The translations under genes were made by a program, and so were the position numbers. The notes under the pieces were generated by a model. That model had not been told where the DNA came from. It worked only from the letters and a program-made list of their open reading frames with translations, and ran no database searches. Shown here in pieces: positions 52,901-63,355 of a DNA stretch of 64,000 nucleotides. This DNA comes from Carposina sasakii (Eukaryota > Arthropoda > Insecta > Lepidoptera > Carposinidae), in the NCBI GenBank assembly GCA_014607495.2, contig CP053155.1, forward strand, positions 5,084,001 to 5,148,000. The letters are read 5' to 3'. Positions within the stretch are counted from its first letter, which is position 1, and every line of letters starts with the position of its first letter.

Positions 52901-54653
52901 CGCCCTACCTGTTCTATTTGCTGATGATATTTCTATATTAGTTCAATGCAACAAAAACTCTAACCCTAATAATCTAATTCATAATATATTAAAATCTGTA
53001 ACAAACTGGCTCAATGACCATAATTTGGAAATTAACTTCAAAAAAACTAAAATAATACAATTTCGTCCTTATAATAGATCACCATTAGACATTAATATAC
53101 AATTTGATAACATAAATATAGAACATGTAGATACATTTAACTTACTTGGTATAAATATTGATACAAACCTAAATTGGAAAAATCATATTATAATTACAAA
53201 AGCTAAGTTATATAAATTCACCTATGTCTTATATGAATTAAATAACAGTACTAACACGGAAACTGCACTATCGGCCTACTACGCATACGCCTACTCGTGG
53301 CTTCGCTACGGGGTAATGCTATGGGGCCACAGTGTAGATGCACATGACCTGTTCATCATGCAGAAAAAATGTATTAGAATAATTGCCCGCATTGATAATA
53401 CACAAAGCTGTAGACCGTATTTCCTAAAATTTAATTTACTGACATTGCCTGCAATATATATACACGACATATGTTTATTTACATTTAAAAATCGAAATAT
53501 ATTTCTCCAAATAAAAGATACCCATAATATCAACACACGTAATAAAGAAAATCTATACCAACCTCCATCTAAACTGAAAATGCTAAACGAAAGTCCATAT
53601 TTTATGGCAATCAAAATATTTAATAAATTACCGAAAAAAATAAAAAATGAGAGTAAATTAACCACATTTAACCATACATTGAAAAAATACCTGATTGAAA
53701 TATGTCCCTATGACTTAAATGAATATTTAACTGGACAATAGTTATTGCACATGCACCTATATAATAATAATAAGTAGATTAAAAAAAAAAAAAAACATAA
53801 TTATAGTTTAGTTTACTTTAGTCTTTTTAGTTTTAAGAGTGTTGCGGTGCCTCATAAGGGCTACTAAGTTATAAGTGCTTTGATTTTTTAAAAACTGTTA
53901 TGTACACTTAGTATGCAATAAAATGATTTGATTTGATTTGATTTGATTTGTCGGTTTATCTGTTTGTCTGTGCGTTTGTGCACGCTAATCTCAGAAACGG
54001 CTGAACCGATTTCGATGAAGTTTTCACAAATATATTGTGACAGGTCCCACTTAACATTTAGGCTACTTTTTATCCCGGGAAAATGTTTTTATCCCGGATA
54101 ATTTCGACATTTTGTCTTTTCTGTAGTCCACGCGGACGGAGTCGCGTGCGTCCACTAGTGTATTAATATAAACACATGCGTCAGGTAGGTGTAAATAAAA
54201 TAAGAACTATTTTTTTTTTTTAATAAAAGTGGGTTATTTGGTGTTTTGCACTTCAAGAGATTCGGACCGAGGTGTGAATCGACCAAGTACTGTTTCTAAA
54301 TGGGTCATTTTACCTTTCGTATAGCCTCAACTAATGCTGTTCAGAAATAGTACTTGGGCGATTCACACGCGATCCAAATCGCTTGAAGTGCGAAACAGCC
54401 ATAGCCATAACCCATAAAAACGGTAAATGGAAAGTTTACGAGTAAGAAAAACATTATTAATTTCAAGATTTCTTTAAAATAGATATAAACATAAGCGGGG
54501 CTCCTTATTGCATAAACCTTTCACTGAACTTGGTTTTCATAGGGCTTGTAAGACTTACCGATTCTCCTTCAGCTTGTTACGTTTCCATTGATTCTCGTTG
54601 CGGACTCTCTTCCTTGCTTTATTTCCAGTAACTGGAGTAATATTTGTTTCCAT
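49914..54653 (-). CDS. DUF7869-type protein, two exons, possible DDE-transposase descendant
   Basis: Exon 1 is 54559-54653 (ATG 54653, METNITPVTGNKARKRVRN then ENQWKRNK). Exon 2 is 49914-51672. Donor CG/GTAAGT and acceptor TTTTAG/G agree in phase, and together they give 617 residues. Exon 2 begins with a Cys/Lys-rich region (GKCNHKKKN). It has a CSKC pair, then a core with LTLSFDCQKN, VRLMADGCGSQNKN and FPVPGHSFMPADRVFGHIEK. Family knowledge: insect genomes hold many such DUF7869 proteins. The spaced Asp, Asp and Glu suggest an RNase-H-like DDE fold, perhaps of transposon origin (Sola-like is a guess). The frame is uninterrupted. The 2.9-kb intron contains a Helitron split by LINE sequences. 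A foldback lies just past the stop codon; a matching terminus on the 5' side was not found, so mobility is unproven. Confidence 0.8.
51863..51945 (+). repeat. RTE-like LINE 3' fragment
   Basis: GGTCAGAAGTGGCACCATG through GATAAAGGCGTGATTATATG and a (TATG)n tail, abutting the 5' end of LINE-C. It is the same family as the copies at 2935 and 21780. Confidence 0.65.
51946..53949 (+). mobile_element. LINE-C: 5'-truncated Jockey/CR1-like LINE
   Basis: Begins inside ORF2 and ends in a polyadenylation-like AATAAAATG and a (GATTT)n tail at 53918-53949. It sits inside the Helitron at 51722-54158. The RT closely resembles LINE-B's in its motifs and C-terminus, but the tail differs, so it is a related family. 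Confidence 0.85.
51948..53741 (+). CDS. LINE-C ORF2, reverse transcriptase domain (intact frame, 5'-truncated)
   Basis: 597 residues without a stop. Blocks in order: NNYRPIALLPTFSKIFEK, LIDMTKAYDKVPY (motif A), a PQGSVLGCVLFLIYINDLP block, and LFADDISIL (motif C), then thumb and a C-terminal end at LTGQ. The endonuclease is missing through 5' truncation, so this copy cannot retrotranspose itself. The open frame suggests it is young or not yet decayed. The first Met is simply the first in-frame ATG after the truncation point, not a native start. Confidence 0.9.
   Translation: MSMWKIINNKTGKTNKKRQKNMKLKINNETIECPSAISNMFNEFFSSIGEDKNKSNSRQIQGHPVINSPTYSMYLRPVDKKEILKIIKSLKNKHSFGIDDIPAILIKKCAEELSIPLTLLINQSFEEGIFPDHLKVALIKPVHKKDCKSDPNNYRPIALLPTFSKIFEKAMCNRLYGFLEKNSILDDSQNGFRKARSTTLSVYKYIQMALQHINDQKCALGILIDMTKAYDKVPYNILLNKLYGSGIRGQAHRWFTSYLQNRKQIVQIENYNSENKELKVIRSKEKELTNSIPQGSVLGCVLFLIYINDLPKILDREFALPVLFADDISILVQCNKNSNPNNLIHNILKSVTNWLNDHNLEINFKKTKIIQFRPYNRSPLDINIQFDNINIEHVDTFNLLGINIDTNLNWKNHIIITKAKLYKFTYVLYELNNSTNTETALSAYYAYAYSWLRYGVMLWGHSVDAHDLFIMQKKCIRIIARIDNTQSCRPYFLKFNLLTLPAIYIHDICLFTFKNRNIFLQIKDTHNINTRNKENLYQPPSKLKMLNESPYFMAIKIFNKLPKKIKNESKLTTFNHTLKKYLIEICPYDLNEYLTGQ
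54244..54396. repeat. Inverted-repeat element (about 150 bp)
   Basis: TTTTGCACTTCAAG followed by GGTGTGAATCG and CCAAGTACT is mirrored by AGTACTTGGGCGATTCACAC and CTTGAAGTGCGAAA. No coding sequence. Confidence 0.65.
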
Positions 54654-54800
54654 TTTAACGAAAAAAATACTACAAAATTAATTAATATCGCACACGACTC
54701 GCACATAAAAACAAAGCCAGCAGCCATATTGTCTTCTATGTTGTGATTGGCTGAGACGGAACAATGTCGGTTTTGTACTTCAAGTAGATGGATAGTGTAT
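54654..54800 (-). promoter_or_regulatory. Likely promoter region of the DUF7869 gene
   Basis: Upstream of ATG 54653. On the + strand GATTGGCT near 54747 is a CCAAT-box-like motif in the minus orientation (AGCCAATC). No TATA box is evident. The assignment rests on position. Confidence 0.3.
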
Positions 54801-55814
54801 CTTATGCACCTTACTAGTGGGTTTAAACGAGATTTAGTACAGGATAGAGATGGATTTGTGATAAGCCGGTGAAATACAATCATAGACCATGGTAAATGGT
54901 GTTGTCAGAACAAAAAAAGTAAAAAAAAATTTTTTTGGATAGTGGCGGATTTGCATCTAGACCCCTCACTTCTACTCCTAGATATTACTAAGTTGGCGTT
55001 CATGCTGGATCGGAGGCACTTGAGGTGGAATCGATCCAGAGTGCGTATGTGGCGATGGTACATGCACCACGCCTCGGAGGAATATAAGAGATTTGGCAGC
55101 ACAACAGCCATGTACACTCTTATTTAAGCAACATATAATTACACTCCTCCTTCCTGCCCTGTTCGCAATAATTTGAGGTCGGTGCAATATGTAGGTACTC
55201 TTCTTTCATTTATCTCTATTATCCGTCATCTCGTTATTCTCATGTCTACCTCTTCCTCTATAACCGTCTTACTTCGGACACGGCTTAACGCAACATACAA
55301 TTTCACGACTTAATACAATTATCTTCATCTTCATAAGCCTATTGCAGTCCACTACTAAAAAGTTCCACTACCTGTTTTTCGGCAGCTCCATCATCAGACC
55401 CTCGTTTCCTTTATATTATGTGTAGCTGACCAAAATTTTTTATAAACATCTAAAAACGGACTACTCGTGCCCTTTATATTTGAGGATATCCCTAGATTCC
55501 TTAGAGATTCCATCATCAGATATTATGTTTTATATGTAGGTGATCAAAACGCTCAGTAAAAGTATAAAAACAGACTACATGTGCCTACAATATTTGAGGA
55601 TTGCCCTCGATTTCTCCAAGATCCCATCATCAGATCCTGATATGGTGAATATGGGACCAACCTGGAAGTATACCATGACCAACTATAAAAAAAAAATTGA
55701 AATCGGTTCATAAACGACGGAGTTCTGAGGTAACACACATAAAAAATAAAAAAATAAATAAAAAAAAAAACATACAGACGAATTGATAACCTCTCTTTTT
55801 GAAGTCGGTTGAAA

Positions 55815-55908
55815 ATATGATTTCGAGTCTCAAATTTTGGAAATAGGATCTCTATAGTGGGCTATTTACATAGCTTTTCGCTTAACATACCCTTTCTGTT
55901 ACACTCTG
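55815..55908 (-). repeat. MITE family B, terminal fragment (antisense)
   Basis: The complement of the family B left end, finishing CCCTTTCTGTTACACTCTG then TA. Just before it (55440-55810) is a dispersed repeat ending CTTTTTGAAGTCGGTTGAAA, a sequence common in lepidopteran genomes. An RTE-like scrap lies near 55335. Confidence 0.6.
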
Positions 55909-55925
55909 TATATACCTCAGATTAA

Positions 55926-56299
55926 TACAGAATGTTTTTTTGTGGCCACCTTTAACGAAGGGTACGTATTCTATACATGAAATAAAGTAAGTTTATGCCA
56001 AAAAAATGCTGGGAATTTTTTTTTTTTTAAATTTAAATTCCTTGATCGTGCGAAATTTATAGTGTCTAGTGTTTATGTTAGTTTTTTATAGACAGATATT
56101 AATTATTTTTCGTGAAAAAATCCTGCTACGCGCGTCTATGTGCATTTATACAGAAAAACGCAGTCTATTTACTCAACTTTGGACCCTAATATTTTGGAAA
56201 CCAGACACTTCCCAGGTATGCTTCCATGGAGAAAAATGATCGTGATGATGAGGAGATTCCGTAGTTTTCGGGAACGTTGACGACCAAAAATCACCTGTA
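55926..56299 (+). mobile_element. MITE family A, copy 4
   Basis: TACAGAATGTTTTTTTGTGG to AAAAATCACCTGTA, with all family landmarks. It lies 160 bp from copy 5 in the opposite orientation. Confidence 0.82.
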
Positions 56300-56457
56300 T
56301 ACCGACCAAACTCACTTGTTCATACCAAATGTCAGATTTTAACCTCGGCGTAAAGTTATGACATCTCTTTCTATGTTTGTATAGTAATGTACCCGGAATG
56401 AAAGTGTGGCCAATGAGTACCTACAAAATACAGTATCTATACAGGCATAGAGGAATA

Positions 56458-56826
56458 TACAGTTTTTTGGTCGTCAACGTTCCCGAAAACTACGGAATTT
56501 CCTCATCAACACGATCATTTTTCACGAAGCATACCTGGGAAGTGTCTGGTTCCCAAGATATTTGTTGAGTAAAGAGACTGCGTTTTTCTGCATAAATGTA
56601 CATAGACGCGCGTAGCAAGATTTTTTCACGAGAAATAATTAATATCTGTCTATGAAAAAACTAGCAAAACACTGGACACTATTAATTTCGCTCGATCAAG
56701 AAATAAAAAAAAATCCAAAAAAATTACATCGTTTCTCAACATTTTTTTTTGCACAAACTCACTTATTTGATGTATACAGTACCTACGTATCATTCGATAA
56801 GGGTGGCATCGAAAAAACATCCTGTA
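56458..56826 (-). mobile_element. MITE family A, copy 5
   Basis: Begins TACAGTTTTTTGGTCGTC and ends AAAAACATCCTGTA. It is arranged as an inverted pair with copy 4, with several small deletions. From 56827 to 57833 there is only a weak Helitron-like piece near 57655-57780. Confidence 0.8.
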
Positions 56827-57833
56827 TAGCTATATAGTCAGCAATTTAAAACTATTGAATGCAATACCTAGCTTACAGATATTATTATATACAGATATTA
56901 TAGGACACAATTGACATTCAAGTGTTATTAAGTTAAAAAAAGATTATGATAAATAATATTTCTGATAGGTACTTGCCTATAACTTAAAATATTAAGTACC
57001 TATATTTTTAGCACCCTCTTTGCCTTGAACTTTGCTTTTCATGCTACAGAAAAAAAAACATTCGCTGCTTTGGTGCAACAATGGCGTAATTACAATATTA
57101 CCCATTTTCAATTATCAATCTATGATTAAGTATAATTTCTGATGATAGGTGAGCTAGAGCAGTAATGAGATTAATAATGTTATTAATTAGTATGATGTTT
57201 AATAGTACTTCAATTCAGGTGCAGACTAGAAAACATGCCAAAATTTTAATCATGTAGCATATCTAGCAGTTTAAAATAGCCGGTTTAATGTGCTTTCAGT
57301 AAGTTATAAAGTCGTCGTGTTGCTGCTCAAAGGTGTAATACATGTACCTACCTTTTTTATTTTATGAAAAAAAAAAATACAATTAGTTTCTGAGTGCAAT
57401 TGAACTGTGAGTAGGAAGTTAGGATTTTCTTCAATGGAAAATATTATTATTAAATACCTACATGCCCCTAGGCTTTGTGGTTGTGTCTTTAAGGCTTTGT
57501 GGTTGTTTCCCGGATTTTCTCGTCGGAAGGCAGATAGATGGATGGCGACTATTACCCACGCATGCTGTCTATAGTTTCGTATGAGTCGCTTGGCTATGTG
57601 TAATTTTATGATAGTATGGTGGACTGCATACTGAATATTATTTATCAAATATTATATAAAATTCTCGTGTCGAAAATTTTGTTACCAAACTACTCCAAAA
57701 CGTCTTGACCGATTTTTATTAAATTTTGTATGTATATTCGGTAGGTCTGGGAATAGGTCGTAATTATTTTTTATACCCCTTCCACGCAATAAGCGACAAT
57801 CACGATTATTATTATATTTTATTATAACATATG

Positions 57834-58215
57834 TACAGGATGTTTTTTTGTGGCCACCTTTAATGAAGGGTACGTATTCTATACATGAAATAAAGTAAGT
57901 TTATGCCAAAAAAAATGTTGGGAATTTTTTTTTTCTTTTTTGAAAAAAAAAAAATTAATTCCTTGATCGTGCGAAATTTATAGTGTCTAGTGTTTATGTT
58001 AGTTTTTTTATAGACAGATATTAATTATTTTTCGTGAAAAAATCCTGCTACGCGCGTCTATGTGCATTTATGCAGAACTAGTCTATTTACTCAACTTTGG
58101 ACCCTAATATTTTGGAAACCAGACACTTCCCAGGTATGCTTCCATGGAAAAAAATGATCGTGATGATGAGATTCCGTAGTTTTCGGAAACGTTGACGACC
58201 AAAAATCACCCTGTA
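57834..58215 (+). mobile_element. MITE family A, copy 6
   Basis: TACAGGATGTTTTTTTGTGG to AAATCACCCTGTA, flanked by TA-rich sequence. Close to full length. Confidence 0.82.
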
Positions 58216-58394
58216 TATGTAATCGTATTATTATTATTTGTTGAATTACATTATCTGTGCCTTCTTTTTGAATGTAAATTTATGATTTTTTACTTTTATG
58301 ATTGAGTGCAATGAGAGTTAAGCAGCCTGTATTGAAAAGTTCAAGGTGTACGTCTAGCTGCACTTCCCACACTATAAGAAATCTCCGGCTAAAG

Positions 58395-58870
58395 TCTTTG
58401 TCGAGCAACTTGGACGGCGCGCCGGCCAATCAGAACGCTTCGCGGCATGAGCCCGCGCGCGCGTTTATCAAACTGATAATACTCCGCGAGCACTGCGAAA
58501 CAATAACAACTTTACTGTTACTTAAAAACCATTCGTATCGGTATTTTAGTCAAACCACCGCCGACCTTTGGCGCAAGCGCATCCTGTTCAAAACAAATAA
58601 GCAACTAAATAAAACGGCAACGGTCACAGGCCGGTTTGCCCTCGCGCCGTGCTCGAAGGGAAAATAAAACAAAATAACATCATACGAGATCGCTGCAAGA
58701 TGAAATTCAGTTAAATCCCGCGGTAGTGTGCGAAATAATAATATTGCAATTGCCGCAAATGAAAAAGTATTTTTAGTTATAGCTTAGTGTATTGGTGAAT
58801 TTTTGAATGAGCCTAAAGTTAGAAGTGAAGCTAAAAGTGAATTACCTAGAATCCGGCAACTGTCAGGTGA
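58395..58870 (+). promoter_or_regulatory. GC-rich promoter and probable non-coding first exon of the GH20 gene
   Basis: A CpG-rich block at 58410-58480 (GGCGCGCCGGCCAATCAG, with a CCAAT motif, and GCCCGCGCGCGCG) contrasts with the AT-rich surroundings. It is followed by untranslated-looking sequence ending AACTGTCAG/GTGAGC at 58866, a good splice donor. The first coding exon of the GH20 gene (acceptor at 62413) would be its partner, leaving a 3.5-kb intron. A 121-codon frame across this block is probably fortuitous. The link to the GH20 gene is inferred from order and strand. Confidence 0.5.
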
Positions 58871-58998
58871 GCGAAACTAGTTAGTGAAAGTTTAGGTCAC
58901 GTTTAAAACTAAACTTAGGTAGTTCTATAATGCAGCATGTATGCTACGATGCTACTATACTAAGAAACCTATTTTATTATGTATTCGATTTTACGTGT

Positions 58999-59041
58999 AG
59001 AAAGTTTCAGCTATTAACACGTAATAGCTGAAACTTTCTAC
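58999..59041. repeat. Short perfect hairpin
   Basis: TAGAAAGTTTCAGCTATTA and its complement are separated by only five bases (ACACG). The stem is about 20 bp, shorter than a typical microRNA precursor. Confidence 0.6.
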
Positions 59042-59391
59042 GAAAAATTCAATGTTAGTTTAAAGTGATAAGTACCTACTTATAAATGTACGTCCGTATC
59101 TATGCTTTATCAATAAACCGGTAATTGATAGAATCCAATGTTTTTCTTTATAATCAATTTTTTTATCGTACAATTTTTCGTATCAGCTGACTACATTAAC
59201 GATCTAAAATATTAACAAGGCCTTATTATACAAGTTATAAATTATTTATACTTTCTATACATACCTATTATATCATTCTATTTTTTTTTAATAAGATTTT
59301 TATTTGCGGTTTTAGTAGTAGGTACCTATCAAACCGTTATTAATTTAGACTATTGGCTGTTATGTGACAAAAGATTTTTCTTCTTGTTTTA

Positions 59392-59772
59392 TACAGGATG
59401 ATTTTTGGTCGTCAACGTTCCCGAAAACTACGGAATCTCCTCATCATCACAATCATTTTTCTCCATGGAAGCATACCTGGGAAGTGTCTGGTTTCCAAAA
59501 TATTAGGGTCCAAAGTTGAGTAAATAGACTGCGTTTTTCTGCATAAATGCACATAGACGCGCGTAGCAGGATTTTTTCACGAAAAATAATTAATATCTGT
59601 CTATAAAAAAACTAACATAAACACTAGACACTATAAATTTAGCACGATCAAGGAATTTAAATAAAAAAAAAAAAAAAAAAATTCCCAGCATTTTTTTGGG
59701 CATAAACTTACTTTATTTCATATATAGAATACGTACCCTTCGTTAAAGGTGGCCACAAAAAAACATCCTGTA
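59392..59772 (-). mobile_element. MITE family A, copy 7
   Basis: TACAGGATGATTTTTGGTCG to AAAACATCCTGTA, with TA duplicated outside both ends. It is the best-preserved termini pair of the family, and lies in the presumed first intron of the GH20 gene. Confidence 0.85.
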
Positions 59773-60869
59773 TACCTAGATACTTAATAATAATTACCCA
59801 AATGGAATACAGAATATTATTAAAATTATTATAACAATAAGTCGGTACCTATCTATAAATCGCGATATCTGCTGTCTGAACATCACTTGGTACTTTCATC
59901 TTAATGGATAATTTGCAGTAGATGACTGCTTTGATAAAGTTGATAATCAAAATAAAACCATATCCCAAACTAGACAAAATAACTTGTAAACAATTTAATA
60001 AGAAATTTGCGTCAGCATTATACAATGATTGTCACTATTCTCTAATTACAACAATTAATCTTAATTGCTTTTTTTCCTTTTAAGATAAAAATGTAATTGT
60101 TTCCATGGAGAATTGTGCATTGTATGCTCTAACAGCCAATTTCTATAACTGATCTTGAGAGATTTTTTGCATATCTCAGATTTAATTTTTAATTTTATTG
60201 TTTTCATACAAAATTTCAAATTAGGAATAAATAAATCCAAGATTCTTCTTGATATCTCGTATTGAAATTGGCCGTAAGAAAAGGATAAAGATCGATCGAT
60301 CGTATTCCGGCATCCATTTAACATCTTGCTAAGTTTTATGTGCCATAAAATAATTTTGATTTATACATTGCATTATTAATATTATTATTTAACTACAGCA
60401 ATTTATTTTATCCAGCAAGCGTTGACAGTAAGTATTTGCCATTCTATTATAATCATAGCATTTATATTTAGGCTACTTGTATATTTGGATTTGATGTAAG
60501 TATTCAAGTCAGATTTGTAACAAGCTAGAAACCATAATTTCAAAGAGGAACAAATAAACATCCTTTCTTGTGAATTGACTAAAATCAATTATTTTCCTTA
60601 TTGGGTCACTCGCACAAACACGATAATTGCATTTGTTTTTATTATTTACTGTGAATTATTTATTCCGTGCGACACCGCATCGCGTGCACTGATCACCGAA
60701 CCGTGAAGTCGTGAATGTACCGCATGCTGTGCTGAAATAGACGATAAGGATTTGTACACTACTTAATTATGCACATTATTGTTGCTATCTTAATGTGTCA
60801 ACTATGACCAGTACTATAGAAGTAGGTCTTTCCTGCAGTGAGCGGAACCATCATCACTATCACTTCATT

Positions 60870-61035
60870 ATTATAAAATAAAGTCGTCCCACTGTCCAGA
60901 TCTTTAAAACTACGCAACGGATTTTGATGCATTTTTTAAATTGTAAAACTAAATTTATAACTAGGGGTCCATTCCGGATAGCCTGCAGTGCCCGCAGGAT
61001 TAATACCCGCGGACGAAGTCGAAAGCAGGCGCTAG
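60870..61035 (+). mobile_element. Decayed Helitron-like fragment
   Basis: Contains CGCAACGGATTTTGATGCA and a GC-rich end, CCCGCGGACGAAGTCG, then GGCGCTAG followed by T, matching the Helitron 3' terminal pattern with mutations. The AT-rich sequence from 59773 to 60869 has no supported feature. Confidence 0.5.
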
Positions 61036-61128
61036 TATGAAATATTTAAAGGTTTGGGCGGATCATAATTCTGATCTAGTCTGATCTGATCTAGATTCCT
61101 GGTGGCAAGGATAGGATTTATGAAGAAA

Positions 61129-61223
61129 CGTACACATAGCGCACCTTCGGTATAACAAGGGCACAATTGTCGAAAATTGCAAAAAGCAATTGTGTCCTTA
61201 TTCTACCGAAGGTGCGATGTACG
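61129..61223. repeat. Hairpin-forming inverted repeat
   Basis: GCGCACCTTCGGTATAACAA, then GGGCACAATTG, is mirrored by CAATTGTGTCC and CTACCGAAGGTGCG. About 95 bp with a short centre. From 61224 to 62267 nothing else was found; 62268-62370 is a family D fragment. Confidence 0.65.
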
Positions 61224-62432
61224 TGGAAATAAAAATAAATTGTCTGTGTTTGTAATGATAAAGTTTCACTTGTTAAAAAGAAAATATGCAATGTGTGCTG
61301 ATTGATAAATTACTCTCATTGTGCATGTAGACCATTGTAGACTTATCGCATCATTAATAACTAAATTTTTGCACAGACATGCAACCTCCAGGCTAAATAT
61401 ACTAGTCACTAGCGGCACAGTCGAGGTTAACAGGTTTGCGATTTGTTGCACATGAAGTATAGGTACGTAGATGCCTAGAAAGGAACATTTGATACATAGT
61501 CGTGAATATGGCGAAGAGTCCATTTTATAAGCTGCTGTCATTGCTATATTGGGATAATAATTTTACTTTGTTTCATTGACTATTTCTTATCTAATATATT
61601 TCCCTATATCTAGCGATACTAGGTGCTTAGACAATTTTAGGAGCGACAGTAGATAAAGTTATCGAAACATTTACACTATTAGCGGTTTAACTTCATTAAC
61701 GTCATTTAACGCGAAGTCTTCCTATTAGAGAAATTGTTTAATTAATTTTACGAACTTGACAGTCGCGCATAAAAATTATTACATTGCCTAAGGAGAAGTG
61801 ATCTTCATAATACGAATGGTGGCTGTATGAGTAGTTAACTTGCAGGGGCGTGTGTCTATTATAATTAATACTTATACAATTAATTTATAATACTTATTCA
61901 TTAACATTATATTAAATGAACAAAGGATTTAATATGTATATGATGGCACGGATGTTACTGATTGTATTATAGTGATATTGATTTAGTCATGTCCATTGTT
62001 AAAATGTGTAATTATTAGTAACCTGGTAGCTTAAGCTGTTATAGTAAGTAAATAACAGTAATCATTTATAAAATATTAATAAGAAAATGAAAAAAAAAAA
62101 TCACCCGAATGAGATGTTATCATTTATTTAGCGATCGATAAATTATTATCTGTAGATAGTCATGAATTTGTGGAATAATCGATTAAGAGCTACCCATCAA
62201 ATTCACTTGATTCGAACAGGTTTTTTCTGCACTAAAACTGTACAGCACTATATATATATAGGTATAGTAATGTCCGAAACGGGGTAACCAAAACTGTATA
62301 ATCATATAGAAGATCCCAGAGCTACGTTTAGAATAGCCGGGACAGATGTAAATTATCAGTAACAAGTTGCTAGCACTGCATAGATTAAATAAATAAATAG
62401 TTTTTATTTTCAGTTAAATATCTACAGATACA

Positions 62433-63355
62433 ATGTCGTCTCCCTGGAAGCTGTTCATCCTCGCGCTAGTACATCTAGCTGGCTGCGATGTTTTTGAACC
62501 ACCGAGCTCTGAAAACCGCATAGAAGATGCCACTCCTGTAAACCAATCTATGATATATGAGTAAGTATATTAAAACTTCTATTATCATATAGAATGAAAA
62601 AGGTGTCAGCTTTGGTGGACGTTATGTTAGGGACATTTTGGCCAAATTGAGTTATTTTTATACCACTTTTCACAGAAATTTCTGTTCTATTAACTCGTAT
62701 TACTCGATATTCTAAGAAACTTTACAATGAATCCATCTTCCTATTAATATGAAGAGAGGTGTGAAAAAACGTCCCCCTGAAAACCGTGTCTTTTCTATTT
62801 GACAGTCGACAAAAGTCGTCTTATCGTTTTGAATGTAAAAAACCATACTTTTCTGGAAAAGTAAAGCAAACTTAGATACAATCGTTATTTTAAATTTATA
62901 ACAAAATGACAGTAGGTACCTACCTACGTAATATAGGTAATAATATTTTGCTGCTAATCTAAAAAATCACAATTTTTGAGTTAAATCCTTTTACGTTTGG
63001 GTGTGCGTTCAGCCGGAGTTTACGTACGAGAATATAAAGTACATATTATATTAAATTCCCGTTCGTCCCACCAGTGGGACGAAGCCTGGTGGGACGAACG
63101 GGAATTACCCATTTTTGTTAACCTATGTTCTTCTTTCTTATTTTCTTTAACCAGGCCTTCATGGATATACAAGTGTTCAATAGACGTGGGTTGCCAGCGC
63201 TCCACGCACCCTCGCGGCGAGGAGCTATCCGAGCTGGACTTCACCAGCCTGGATGTTTGCCGCACCATCTGCGACCGCTTCGGAGGCCTGTGGCCGAGGC
63301 CCGTCAGCGCCTCTATCAGTATCAACACCGTTAAGATACATCCAAACAACTTGAG
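62433..63355 (+). CDS. GH20 beta-N-acetylglucosaminidase-like protein, N-terminal part (gene continues past the window)
   Basis: Coding exon 62433-62560 (exon from 62414) and exon 63155-63355 join in phase; the second ends with a GTGAGT donor, so more exons lie to the right. The start MSSPWKLFILALVHLAGC is a signal peptide. The mature part has WIYKCSIDVGC, then LDVCRTICDRFGGLWPRPVS and INTVKIHPNNL. This cysteine pattern and the (L)WPRP motif are typical of the N-terminal domain of insect hexosaminidases that trim chitin oligosaccharides or N-glycans. The catalytic (beta/alpha)8 barrel is not in the window, so chitinolytic and glycan-processing members cannot be told apart. An intronic palindrome (63054-63106) lies 50 bp before exon 2. 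Confidence 0.85.
63054..63106. repeat. Palindrome in the GH20 gene intron
   Basis: AATTCCCGTTCGTCCCACCAG-type arm, its complement beginning CTGGTGGGACGAACGGG, and an 11-base loop. It may be a small foldback element. It is close enough to the following splice acceptor (63154) to affect pre-mRNA folding. Confidence 0.7.

Larger units (their letters stand above)
51722..54158 (+). mobile_element. Helitron interrupted by LINE insertions
   Basis: The left part (51722-51860) and right part (53950-54158, ending GTCCACTAG before T) together match the full Helitron at 47726-48055. The middle is replaced by an RTE tail fragment and LINE-C. The first bases are mutated (TA in place of TC). It sits in the intron of the DUF7869 gene. 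Confidence 0.8.

Noticed and set aside
58302..58667. 121-codon frame in the GC-rich block
   Set aside because: It spans a probable promoter/5' UTR with skewed composition, and no domain is visible.
63020..63349. Antisense frame over GH20 exon 2
   Set aside because: A shadow of the sense exon and palindrome; the sense strand shows splice sites and family motifs.
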